Shown here: piece after piece, positions 35,894 to 43,404 of the stretch
Layout of the letters: each line of letters starts with the position of its first letter
Numbering within the stretch: the stretch's first letter is position 1
The notes under the pieces: model-generated
Seen by the model: the letters and a program-made list of their open reading frames with translations, nothing else
The model's database searches: none
What the model was told of the DNA's origin: nothing
Translations under genes and position numbers: made by a program
Assembly (NCBI GenBank): GCA_964628685.1
Contig: CAZVNM010000001.1
Coordinates: forward strand, 1-64,000
DNA from: CALMEC01 sp964628685
Lineage (GTDB): Bacteria; Actinomycetota; Thermoleophilia; Miltoncostaeales; Miltoncostaeaceae
Length of the DNA: 64,000 nt
Direction: 5' to 3'

Positions 35894-37215
35894 GGATCTC
35901 GGTGCGCGACGCAGGGCCGCTGGTGATCGGTCTCGTGGTCACCCTCTACGCCGCCCTGTGGCTGGTGGCGCGCCCGGACGGCGAGCCGATGGCGACCCAC
36001 GTCGGTCAGCTGATCGGCGTGGAGTCGATCGTGCTGCTGTCGCTCGCCCTGATCCTGGTCAGCATGCTGCCGTGGGTGGAGGAGTGGTTCGACGGGATCG
36101 ACCGGGCCGCGGTGTGGCACCGGCGCATCGCGATCGCGGGACTGGTGCTGGTCCTCCCCCATCTGTTGCTCGCATCCAACGGGCGTTCCAACCCCTGGGG
36201 GCCGCCGCTCGCCGTGGCCGGCTTCGTGGGCATGATCGTCCTCGTGCTGTGGGCGGTGCTGCCGCGGTGGCGGGCCATGGTCCCGCCCGCACTTCACGGC
36301 ACCGTCGTCGGACTGCGCGACGCCCCCGTCCTGCGCGACGTGCGCCGCATCTTCGGCGGGTACGAGCGTTGGCGCGCCCTGCACCGCACCACCGGACTGT
36401 TCGTGGCCGCGGGATTCGTGCACGGACTGCTCGACGCCACCGCCTTCGACTCGGGGCTCCTTCGCTGGACGTACGTGGGGATCGGCGGCCTGGGCCTTGC
36501 CTTCTATGCCTACCGCGAGCTCCTCGCGCGGCACTTCGCGGCGCTCAACGACTACGAGGTGGACGCCGTGCGGACCGTGGCCGACGGCCTCGTGGAGATC
36601 GCGCTGCGGCCGCTCGGCAGGACGATGGAGTTCGTGCCCGGCCAGTTCGCCATGGTCTTCCTGGAGGCGAAGGACGGCTGGCACCGCCACCCGTTCACCA
36701 TCGCGAGCGCCCCGACCGAGCCGGTCGTGCGCTTCACCGTCAAGGCACTGGGCGACTACACGTCACACCTCCACGAGGATCTCGAGCCCGGCATGCCCGC
36801 CGTCATCGGCGGCCCGCACGGCCGGTTCGACCGGCGCAGGGGCACCGACCACCAGATCTGGATCGGAGCCGGGGTGGGGGTCGCGCCGTTTCTCAGCTGG
36901 GCCCGCTCGCTCGATGAGACCGGTCTGCGGGAGCGCGTGGACTTCTTCTACACGGCGGAGGGCGACGCCCCGTTCGGCGACGAGCTCGCGGCGATCGCCC
37001 ACCGTCACCCGTCCCTGCGGCTGCACCTGGTCGACACCGGTCGGGATGGCAGGCTGACCGTCCAGCGGGTCCTCGAGACGGCGGCCGCACCGCCCGCGGA
37101 CCTCTCGGTGTTCATGTGCGGGCCGGCGCGCATGCTGCGGGAGTTCCAGTCGGGGCTGCGTCACGCGGGGGTGCCGGCACGGGCGATCCACCGGGAATTC
37201 TTCAACTGGCGATAG
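35890..37215 (+). CDS. Ferric-reductase-like transmembrane flavocytochrome
   Basis: 441 residues. The N-terminal half is a six-helix ferric-reductase-like heme domain with candidate heme ligands in VWHRRIAIAG, VLPHLLLAS, LHRTTGLFV and FVHGLLDAT. The C-terminal half is an FNR-like module with FVPGQFAMVF, HRHPFTIAS (FAD), VIGGPHGRF, WIGAGVGVAPFLSW (NAD(P)) and FMCGP. It moves electrons from cytoplasmic NAD(P)H across the membrane to an external acceptor such as Fe3+ or oxygen. ATG 35890 overlaps the stop of the toxin remnant; an in-frame start at 35857 would lie within that remnant. Single-gene arrangement with a 113-bp gap before the next gene. Confidence 0.9.
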   Translation: MRISVRDAGPLVIGLVVTLYAALWLVARPDGEPMATHVGQLIGVESIVLLSLALILVSMLPWVEEWFDGIDRAAVWHRRIAIAGLVLVLPHLLLASNGRSNPWGPPLAVAGFVGMIVLVLWAVLPRWRAMVPPALHGTVVGLRDAPVLRDVRRIFGGYERWRALHRTTGLFVAAGFVHGLLDATAFDSGLLRWTYVGIGGLGLAFYAYRELLARHFAALNDYEVDAVRTVADGLVEIALRPLGRTMEFVPGQFAMVFLEAKDGWHRHPFTIASAPTEPVVRFTVKALGDYTSHLHEDLEPGMPAVIGGPHGRFDRRRGTDHQIWIGAGVGVAPFLSWARSLDETGLRERVDFFYTAEGDAPFGDELAAIAHRHPSLRLHLVDTGRDGRLTVQRVLETAAAPPADLSVFMCGPARMLREFQSGLRHAGVPARAIHREFFNWR

Positions 37216-37316
37216 GCATCGCGGGCCGTGGTCGACGTCGGCGGTGCTCGGTAAAGATCCGGTAGAGACCCGCCCGATCGCGGGCTCCACGGGCTTCGCC
37301 CGGTCCGGCCGTTTCC

Positions 37317-37322
37317 TAGTGT
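37317..37322 (+). promoter_or_regulatory. -10 element, leaderless start at 37329
   Basis: TAGTGT lies exactly 6 bases before ATG 37329; no Shine-Dalgarno. The 113 bp upstream (37216-37328) contain nothing else I can identify. Confidence 0.5.
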
Positions 37323-37328
37323 CACGCC

Positions 37329-39371
37329 ATGGCCCGATCCTCCCGCCGCATCGGAACCACGATCGTCGCCGCGCTCGCGGCGTGCGCCGCAGGGGCCGCC
37401 GTGACGGCGCCGGGCGCAGAGGCCACCTCCGCGTGGCTTCCGGCGCACACCCCGTCCGAGCCCACCTCGTACGGCGATGCCACAGCGCCGTCGGCGATCA
37501 GCCCCGCGGGCGACGTGACGGTCGTCTGGCTCACGCCGACCGGGGCGAACGCGTTCGACCTCATCGCCGCCACCAAACCGGCTGGCGGTGCGTGGGAGCC
37601 CGCGGCGCGCATCGCCTCGGCCGCGGACAACCCCAAGATCACGGTCGACGCCCAGGGACGCTTCACCGTCGTCTACGAGGAGGTGTCGCCCGGCCAACGC
37701 GTACTGCGCGTCACCGATCGCACACCGACTGAGGGTTGGCGGGAGCCGGTGACGCTCGCCGGCACGGTCGGCGCAGCACAGCATTCGCTCGCGACGACGG
37801 TCGACGGCACCACCCTGCTCACGTTCATGCGATCCGACTTCACCCGGACACCCGTGCGGTTGGACCTCTCGCTCGCAACGCGGGCGCCGGGCGCGAACTG
37901 GACGATGCCCGAGCAGATCGATTCGGTCTCCGGGTATTCCTCGTACAGCGCCGCCTCCATCCGCATCGACCGGGTGAACGGTGGGTACGCCGTGTACTGG
38001 GGACCGTCGACGAGTGGCGGCCCGATCAACCGCTTCCGCATCATGCGGCCCGACGGACGCTGGGCCGGGCCGGCGGAGGGGGCCGACCGCGCGCCGGCCG
38101 GTTCCCACGCCTCGGGGATGGAATTCGACCGGCACGGCAACCTGTACGTCCTGTGGAACGCTCCTCCGGAGCCGGCGAGTACCGTCGAGGGCACGATTCG
38201 GGGCACGTCGGGAACCTGGATGCGGACGAGCACGATCTCGGTGGCGCCGCTGACGTACGTTCGGGGGGAGATGACCACCGACGCCGGCAACGAGATGATC
38301 GCGGTGCTCGGTACCGATGTGCCCTCAGGGGGCATCAGGGTCGCAACCCTCGCCGCAGGGACGACGGACTGGAGCGCCCCGCAGACGGTGACGACCGCTC
38401 CGGCCACCATCGCCGGTGCGTTCACCGACTCCGGGGGGACCTCGACCGTCGTGGCTCGCGTCTCGGACGGGAGCATCGTCGCGTTTGAGCGCCCGCGCAC
38501 CGGGGCCTGGCGCCCGGCGGGGACCCTGCATGCCAAGTCGAGCTGGCTCTCGTCGCTCAACGCCAACGCCGCCGGTGACGTCGTCATGACGACCAGCGAG
38601 ACCGCGCCCGGCGACAGTCGCGTCCTTCGCATCGTGCTGGGTGACAACAGCGATCCGCGGCTCACGGCGCTCGATGTGCCGGCGAGCGCCGCCCCGGGGC
38701 GGGCGGTGGCGATGTCGGCGGCACCGTTCGATGCGATCTCCGGTGTGGCATCCACAACCTGGGATTTCGGTGACGGGGCGACCGCAGCCGGCACGCAGGT
38801 GAGCCACACCTACGCGAAGGACGGCACCTACCAGGTGACCGTCACCGTGGTCGACAACGTCGGGCGACGCTCGAGCACGAGCCGCACGATCGTGGTGGGC
38901 ACCGGCGGGCCGTCGGGCGGCACCACCGCCCAGTGCCCCACGCGTCCACGCTTCAACAGCGTCATCTACCGCGACGGGGTCACCTCGTTCTACTACCGCC
39001 CGCTCCCGGGACAATCGATCCTCGGGGCACGACGCTTCGGCAACCGTCTGCCCACCATGCTGAGGACACCGGCGGGACGCTCACGCCTGCCGCGGGTGGA
39101 GTACACGACCGACAGGGTCGTCGACGCACGACGCCTGCCCTGGTTCGCCAGGAAGGTCGGTCCACGACGCGTGGTCACGGCCATCATGTCCAACGCCGAC
39201 GCCGCGAAGTACTCGGGCATCCGCCTGGCCTACAGGCCGAAGCGCGGCACCTACGCCAAGCTGATCCTGCCGACCGGCAGTGTGCGCACTCTGCGCGCGA
39301 ACTGCCCCCGCATCACCGGCTACAAGACCATCTACGCACAGAACATCTTCGTCACCCGCCGCAGCAAGTAG
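37329..39371 (+). CDS. Secreted beta-propeller/PKD-domain protein
   Basis: 680 residues with a signal peptide (IGTTIVAALAACAAGAAVTAPGAEA). Residues about 45-430 contain repeated strands such as GDVTVVWLTPTG, GRFTVVYEEVSPG, GNLYVLWNAPPE and GDVVMTTSETAPG, a sialidase-like or similar beta-propeller pattern. A PKD domain follows at about 455-525 (STTWDFGDGATAAGTQVSHTYAKDGTYQVTVTVVDN, marked by WDFGDG and HTYAKDGTY). The C-terminal 140 residues are basic with two conserved-looking cysteines (QCPTRP, ANCPRI) and no anchor motif. A surface-exposed binding protein is likely; ligand unknown. Confidence 0.82.
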   Translation: MARSSRRIGTTIVAALAACAAGAAVTAPGAEATSAWLPAHTPSEPTSYGDATAPSAISPAGDVTVVWLTPTGANAFDLIAATKPAGGAWEPAARIASAADNPKITVDAQGRFTVVYEEVSPGQRVLRVTDRTPTEGWREPVTLAGTVGAAQHSLATTVDGTTLLTFMRSDFTRTPVRLDLSLATRAPGANWTMPEQIDSVSGYSSYSAASIRIDRVNGGYAVYWGPSTSGGPINRFRIMRPDGRWAGPAEGADRAPAGSHASGMEFDRHGNLYVLWNAPPEPASTVEGTIRGTSGTWMRTSTISVAPLTYVRGEMTTDAGNEMIAVLGTDVPSGGIRVATLAAGTTDWSAPQTVTTAPATIAGAFTDSGGTSTVVARVSDGSIVAFERPRTGAWRPAGTLHAKSSWLSSLNANAAGDVVMTTSETAPGDSRVLRIVLGDNSDPRLTALDVPASAAPGRAVAMSAAPFDAISGVASTTWDFGDGATAAGTQVSHTYAKDGTYQVTVTVVDNVGRRSSTSRTIVVGTGGPSGGTTAQCPTRPRFNSVIYRDGVTSFYYRPLPGQSILGARRFGNRLPTMLRTPAGRSRLPRVEYTTDRVVDARRLPWFARKVGPRRVVTAIMSNADAAKYSGIRLAYRPKRGTYAKLILPTGSVRTLRANCPRITGYKTIYAQNIFVTRRSK

Positions 39372-39510
39372 CGCCCCCGAACGAGGCACGCTTTCACCCC
39401 CGGGGGCTGACCGCGCGATCATCCTGCGCCGACCCCCCGATCGTGTCAGGGCACCGTGACGGGGAGAGCGTTCACGGTCCCTCGTCAGTGCCCGTCCGCA
39501 CCCACATGGG

Positions 39511-40404
39511 TCACCCGCTGCTTCCGTGGATCCAGCGATCGCCGAAGTCATCATCGGCCGGTCCCCGGCGACTCATGTCGAAGAAGAGCGCGTCGAACGG
39601 CGGGAAGACACTCAACCGGGCGCCGTACGGAACGATGTGGCGGAGTGGGTGCGGTGGCTTCCCACTCTTCGTGTACCAGTACTTCACCGTCTTCACCGAT
39701 GACCCACCGACCGAGTGGGAGGACGGTCGGAGGCGACGCCGCGGTGGCCGTCCGCTCCCGGAACGTGCCCCGGCGTTCGCCGAGTCGGTGTCCAGCCATC
39801 TTCCCTCGCGGAACCAGCGTCGCATCGTCTGCCGCGTCGGCACCGTTGCATGGTCCTCCCCGTGCCGGGTGCGCAGGTCGTCGATGACCGCATCCGGCGG
39901 TTCGTCGGCCGCGAAGCGCCGTTCCGCCTCCGCCCGCAGGGCCGGCCAGCTGTAGCTCCCCGGCAGGCGCCCCGCGTCCGCGCGCGCCCCGTATCGACGC
40001 CGGTGCGTGCGCAGCGCGGCACGCCGAAACGCGCTTGCGACGCCGTGGGCCCGCCACACCTCCTCCAGCGCGGATGCGAACGCGCGGCCCCCATCGCGGC
40101 GGAGGTAGCGGACGTCCCGATGGCGTGGGCAGAGTTGCACCGCCACGCGGTGGGTCATGTGAAACGGACCAACCCGCTCCCGTCCGCCGCAGATGACGCA
40201 GCGACGACCCACGTCGCCGTGCGGTCCGCACCCGCCGTCGTCATCCCCCGTGTCGGTCCCTGCGTGATCCACCGCGCCAGTCCCCGCGTGATCCACCGCG
40301 CGAGTTCCCGCGGGATCCACCGTGGGCGTGGACACCGCGTCCGCCCGATCGTGCCTCCCACCTCGCCGCCGACGGCGACGCCCATGCCGATGTGCCCGTC
40401 CCAT
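39511..40404 (-). CDS. Putative zinc-binding, HTH-containing protein of unknown function
   Basis: 297 residues as read. An Arg/His-rich and repeat-bearing N-terminus (three 8-residue VDHAGTGA-like units) is followed by RRCVICGGRE and, 20 residues on, VQLCPRHRDVRYLRRDGG, a possible CxxC...CxxH zinc site. A later stretch, EPPDAVIDDLRTRHGEDHATVP then TRQTMRRWFREGRWLD, looks like a helix-turn-helix, as in small terminase subunits. I do not know the family, though similar CxxCGG/LCPRHR proteins are, to my recollection, common in Thermoleophilia. The N-terminal start is uncertain: ATG 40404, or GTG 40335 or later. CAATTGAAC motifs lie upstream (40455-40520). Confidence 0.6.
   Translation of the reverse strand: MGRAHRHGRRRRRRGGRHDRADAVSTPTVDPAGTRAVDHAGTGAVDHAGTDTGDDDGGCGPHGDVGRRCVICGGRERVGPFHMTHRVAVQLCPRHRDVRYLRRDGGRAFASALEEVWRAHGVASAFRRAALRTHRRRYGARADAGRLPGSYSWPALRAEAERRFAADEPPDAVIDDLRTRHGEDHATVPTRQTMRRWFREGRWLDTDSANAGARSGSGRPPRRRLRPSSHSVGGSSVKTVKYWYTKSGKPPHPLRHIVPYGARLSVFPPFDALFFDMSRRGPADDDFGDRWIHGSSG
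40261..40332. repeat. 24-bp direct repeat, three copies
   Basis: Units start at 40261, 40285 and 40309, sharing GATCCACCG. They lie in the N-terminal coding region of the putative zinc/HTH protein and encode a VD(H/P)AGT-type octapeptide repeat. Confidence 0.7.
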
Positions 40405-40454
40405 GCGGCGACGATCGCAGCTCCCACCGTCACAGCTCCACGCCCATCTCTCAC

Positions 40455-40520
40455 AATTCCGTTCCGCAACTGTTACGGCAACGTCTCAATTGAACAGTTG
40501 GTTCCCGTCGATTGAACATG
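40455..40520. promoter_or_regulatory. CAATTGAAC-containing inverted-repeat region
   Basis: A perfect 8-bp inverted repeat CAACTGTT (40467-40474) / AACAGTTG (40493-40500) encloses CAATTGAAC (40487-40495). GATTGAAC follows at 40510-40517 and CAATTCCGTTCC lies at 40454-40465. The AT-rich block sits 50-110 bp upstream of the minus-strand zinc/HTH gene. The word CAATTGAAC also opens each 115-bp repeat unit at 3291-3605. Confidence 0.4.
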
Positions 40521-40634
40521 GACCGTGGCGATGCACGAGGTGCGGGGCGTGGCGTCCGTGGTCCTCGGGCCGCTCCTCGGGAACGGGGGACGCGCGTCTC
40601 ACGGATCCGCTCGATCGCCCCTTCACCGGGCCCT

Positions 40635-40660
40635 GGGCGATGACGGACATGTCATCGCCC
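40635..40660 (-). terminator. Hairpin downstream of rlmH
   Basis: GGGCGATGAC, a 6-base loop, then GTCATCGCCC form a perfect 10-bp stem about 95 bases after the rlmH stop. No U-tract. The rest of the 350-bp stretch 40405-40754 has no gene I can support besides the upstream motifs noted. Confidence 0.5.
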
Positions 40661-40754
40661 GCGCCGCGGCTCGCTGGTGACCGGCTTCCCCCATCGAGCG
40701 CGCCACGGGTCCCCACCCCCACCGCAAGCGCCACCGCGACCATCTCCCGGCCCC

Positions 40755-41228
40755 TCAGTGGTGGTACGGGTGCCCCGCCATGATCGCCAGGCTCCGGTAG
40801 AGCTGCTCCGCCAGGACCACCCGAGCCAGCTGATGCGGCAGCGTGAGCGGCCCGAGCGAGAGACGCTCGTCCGCCCCGCGCACGAGATCCGGGTCGAGCC
40901 CCGCCGCCCCGCCGATCACGAACGCCACCGGACGCGGCACCTGCAACCGCTCGGCCAACCACGCCGCCAGGGCCTCACTCGACCGCGGCGCACGACCGTC
41001 TGGCGCCAGCGCCACCACCCATGCGCCGTCCACCAGGCGGGCCCGAATGCGCTCCGCCTCCCGGCGGTGCACCTGGTCCACGCCGCGCTGCAGCGGCTCG
41101 GCGGCCACCTCGTCCACCCGCAGCGCGACGCGGTCGGCCACCCGCCGCTCGTACTCCGCGGCCGCGTCCGCATGGGGCGGACGGACCCTCCCCACGCAGA
41201 CGATCTGAATCCTGGGAGCGGCGCTCAC
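40755..41228 (-). CDS. rlmH: 23S rRNA pseudouridine(1915) N3-methyltransferase
   Basis: SPOUT-family methyltransferase that N3-methylates pseudouridine 1915 in helix 69 of 23S rRNA on assembled ribosomes. The 157-residue length fits. The knotted SAM-binding end is clear: VAFVIGGAAGLDPDLVRGAD, LSLGPLTLPHQLARVVLAEQLYRS and the terminal GHPYHH. GTG 41228 is preferred (family N-terminus IQIVCVGRV) over the longer frame from 41294, which would overlap the cyclophilin gene; it starts 10 bases after that gene's stop, so they are probably one transcript. Confidence 0.93.
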   Translation of the reverse strand: MSAAPRIQIVCVGRVRPPHADAAAEYERRVADRVALRVDEVAAEPLQRGVDQVHRREAERIRARLVDGAWVVALAPDGRAPRSSEALAAWLAERLQVPRPVAFVIGGAAGLDPDLVRGADERLSLGPLTLPHQLARVVLAEQLYRSLAIMAGHPYHH

Positions 41229-41238
41229 GCGCCCGGCG

Positions 41239-41931
41239 TCACTTCTGCTCGAGGGTCGCCGAGATGATCCACACCGGCTGGCTCGGCGGACCATCGGTCA
41301 CACCCAGCGCCGCGATCCTGTCGATCGTGTCGAGCGACTCGGCGTCGGCCGCGTGCCCCAGGATGCCGTAGACCGGCTGCTGGCTGAGGCTGGCGGCACC
41401 GTTCTCGGTGCTGACGACGAAGAACTGCGAACCGGACGCACCCGACGGGGCGCTGGCGGTCTTGGCCATCGCGACGTCGCCGACCTTGTACTGGTAGCCG
41501 GCGGGCACCTTGCCCACCACCTCGTAGCCGGGACCGCCGGTGCCGTTGCCCTCGGGGTCGCCGCCCTGCAGCACGAAGTCCGGCACCACGCGGTGGAAGT
41601 CGAGCCCGTCGTAGAACCCCTTGCTCGCGAGGAACGCGATGCTGTTGGGGATCGGGCCACCCGCCTTCTGGTCGAGTTCGATGGTGATCCGTCCGCAGGA
41701 GGTTTCCATGACGATCGACGCCGGCCCGGCCTTCAGCACCTGCTCGGCCTTGTCGTACGACGGCTTCTTGTCGACCTCGGGCCGTTAACTGGCGGGCAGG
41801 CAGCCGTTGGCCGCCGTCGTCCCCGTCGTGGCGTCCGTCGCGCCCGTCGTGGTGTCGTCACCGCCGCATCCCGCACCCACCAGGCAGGCCATCGCCGCCG
41901 CCACCACAACCGCCGTCCCTCTTGCTCCCAC
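41239..41931 (-). pseudogene. Lipoprotein cyclophilin interrupted by an in-frame TAA
   Basis: GTG 41931, preceded by GGGGAGGG, starts MGARGTAVVVAAAMACLVGAGC with lipobox Cys22 and continues to ANGCLPAS at codon 48. Codon 49 is TAA (41787-41785). The same frame then continues RPEVDKKPSYDKAEQVLKAG into a complete cyclophilin domain: VMETSCGRITIELD, FHRVVPDFVLQGGDPEGNG, GTGGPGYEVV, SGSQFFVV. Without the stop it would be a 230-residue exported peptidyl-prolyl isomerase, as is common in related bacteria. The distal part could be re-initiated at GTG 41739 as a cytoplasmic protein. Nonsense mutation, base-call error and readthrough are all possible. Probably co-transcribed with rlmH. Confidence 0.8.
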
Positions 41932-41956
41932 GGGCCCTCCCCATCGCGCTCGCGCC

Positions 41957-41962
41957 TACAAT
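41957..41962 (+). promoter_or_regulatory. -10 element of the desulfurase-tusA-serC run
   Basis: TACAAT is a near-consensus -10, 9 bases before ATG 41972, without a Shine-Dalgarno. Confidence 0.55.
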
Positions 41963-41971
41963 GCCGGGGGC

Positions 41972-43147
41972 ATGGTAGTGGACACCGAGCGCGCGTACCT
42001 CGATCACGCGGCCGCCGGACCCCTGGCCCCACCGGTGCGGGCGGCCATGGCCCGGTTCGTCGACGCGGACTTCGGCAACCCCGAGTCCCTGCACGACTGG
42101 GCCCGTGCACCCGCACGCGTGCTGGAGGACGCCCGGACCGCGCTCGCCGCGCTCATCGGCGCGACCGCGCCGGGGTACGTGGTGTTCACCTCGGGCGACG
42201 TCGAGGCCCGCAACCTGGCGGTCAAGGGCGTGGCGGCGGCACGGCGCGCGGACGGGTCACATCTCGTGACGAGCGCCGTGGACCACCCGGCGACCCTCGC
42301 GGTGCACCGCACGCTCGGGCGTGACGGGCTCGACGTCACACTGGTGGCGGTCGACGCCCAGGGGCGGGTCGACCCGCAGGATCTGGCGAACGCCGTCCGC
42401 GACGACACGGTACTCGTCACCATCGCCCACGGACAGGCCGAGATCGGGACCATCGCCGACGTCCCCGCCCTGGTGGCGGCGGTGCGGGCGCGGCGTCCCG
42501 AGGTGACCGTCCACCTGGACGCCTGCCTCACCGCCGGGGTGCTCGACGTGGATGCCGCGGCCTGGGACGTCGACCTCGTGAGCATGGGCGGGGCGTCCAT
42601 CGGCGGGCCGCGGTGGATCGGGGCGCTCTGGGTGCGTGAGGGGTGTCGCCTGCATCCGCTGATCGAGGGCGGCGTGCAGGAGTTCGGCAAGCGCGGCGGC
42701 CATCACGACGTGCCGGCCATCGCGGGTCTCGCCGTCGCCGCCGACCTGGCCGCGGGGACGATGGACGAGCGACGCGCACGGCTGGACACCCTCACCGCGA
42801 CGCTCGCCGCAGAGCTCCTGTCGCTTGAGGGCGTACGCCTCAACGGCCCGCCGGTGGGTGAGCGCCTGCCCGGACATCTGCAGGTGTCGGTGGAGGGCGC
42901 GGAGGCCGAGGCCCTCACGCTGCTCCTTGCGACGAAGGGCGTGGCCTGCTCCCCCGGATCGGCCTGCGATGCGGCCGGCAAGGCCTCACCGGTCCTGGAG
43001 GCGATCGGCCTGGAACCGCCGTGGACGCACTCGGCCGTGCTCTTCACGCTGGGCGACGCGACGACCGCGGCGGAGGTCGCCCTCGCCGGACGGCGCTTCC
43101 GCGAGGCGGTCACCGAGCTGCGCGCCATGCGTCCGCGCACGTCATGA
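41972..43147 (+). CDS. Cysteine desulfurase (NifS/IscS-like) homologue lacking the PLP lysine
   Basis: 391 residues with the class V aminotransferase fold: YLDHAAAGPLAP at the start, VFTSGDVEARNLAVKG, SAVDHPATLAVH (His105), and HLDACLTAG (Asp183, PLP ring nitrogen). The expected Schiff-base motif SxHKxxGPxGxGxLYV reads SMGGASIGGPRWIGALWV, so His is Ala208 and Lys is Ser209. The persulfide-loop cysteine is kept (CSPGSACDAAG, Cys332). It is therefore a probable pseudoenzyme or a sulfur-accepting scaffold. ATG 41972 follows TACAAT. The stop overlaps the tusA-like start (ATGA), which strongly suggests joint function in sulfur relay. Confidence 0.88.
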   Translation: MVVDTERAYLDHAAAGPLAPPVRAAMARFVDADFGNPESLHDWARAPARVLEDARTALAALIGATAPGYVVFTSGDVEARNLAVKGVAAARRADGSHLVTSAVDHPATLAVHRTLGRDGLDVTLVAVDAQGRVDPQDLANAVRDDTVLVTIAHGQAEIGTIADVPALVAAVRARRPEVTVHLDACLTAGVLDVDAAAWDVDLVSMGGASIGGPRWIGALWVREGCRLHPLIEGGVQEFGKRGGHHDVPAIAGLAVAADLAAGTMDERRARLDTLTATLAAELLSLEGVRLNGPPVGERLPGHLQVSVEGAEAEALTLLLATKGVACSPGSACDAAGKASPVLEAIGLEPPWTHSAVLFTLGDATTAAEVALAGRRFREAVTELRAMRPRTS

Positions 43148-43404
43148 GCCGCGCCGTCGTCGACGCCCTCGGCACCTGGTGTCCGGTGCCCATCCGCCTG
43201 CTGGCGGATCGCATGGGCACGCTGGACCACGGGGACGAGGTGCTGCTCCTGGCGGACGACCCGCTGATCGAGATCGACCTGCCGGCCTGGTGTCACGAGA
43301 GCGGTCACGAGCTCGTCCGGCTCACGGTGACGGGCGCGGAGTGGCACGGGGTCGTGCGCGCCTGTTTCTGGCAGAGTGGCCGGGATGAGCACGACGACGC
43401 CTGA
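43144..43404 (+). CDS. TusA-family sulfurtransferase
   Basis: 86-residue two-layer alpha/beta protein that carries sulfur as a persulfide on a single cysteine. VDALGTWCPVPIRLLADRM holds the family CPxP motif with Cys13; LPAWCHESGHELVRL follows the usual aromatic-Cys pattern near the middle. Start ATG 43144 overlaps the upstream desulfurase-like stop; its own end overlaps serC by 20 bp. It would accept sulfur from a desulfurase, but the adjacent homologue lacks the catalytic lysine, so the donor may be another enzyme. Confidence 0.9.
   Translation: MSRAVVDALGTWCPVPIRLLADRMGTLDHGDEVLLLADDPLIEIDLPAWCHESGHELVRLTVTGAEWHGVVRACFWQSGRDEHDDA

Noticed and set aside
39397..39406. CCCCCGGGGG palindrome as terminator of the PKD gene
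   Set aside because: There is no loop or U-tract; it is a run of G and C rather than a proper stem-loop.
40486..40962. 158-codon minus-strand frame over rlmH and its downstream region
   Set aside because: It overlaps rlmH in another frame and shows no coding character; the non-overlapping part has only low-complexity residues.
41972..43147. Functional IscS/SufS cysteine desulfurase
   Set aside because: The PLP Lys and preceding His are replaced by Ser209 and Ala208 in an otherwise well aligned motif.
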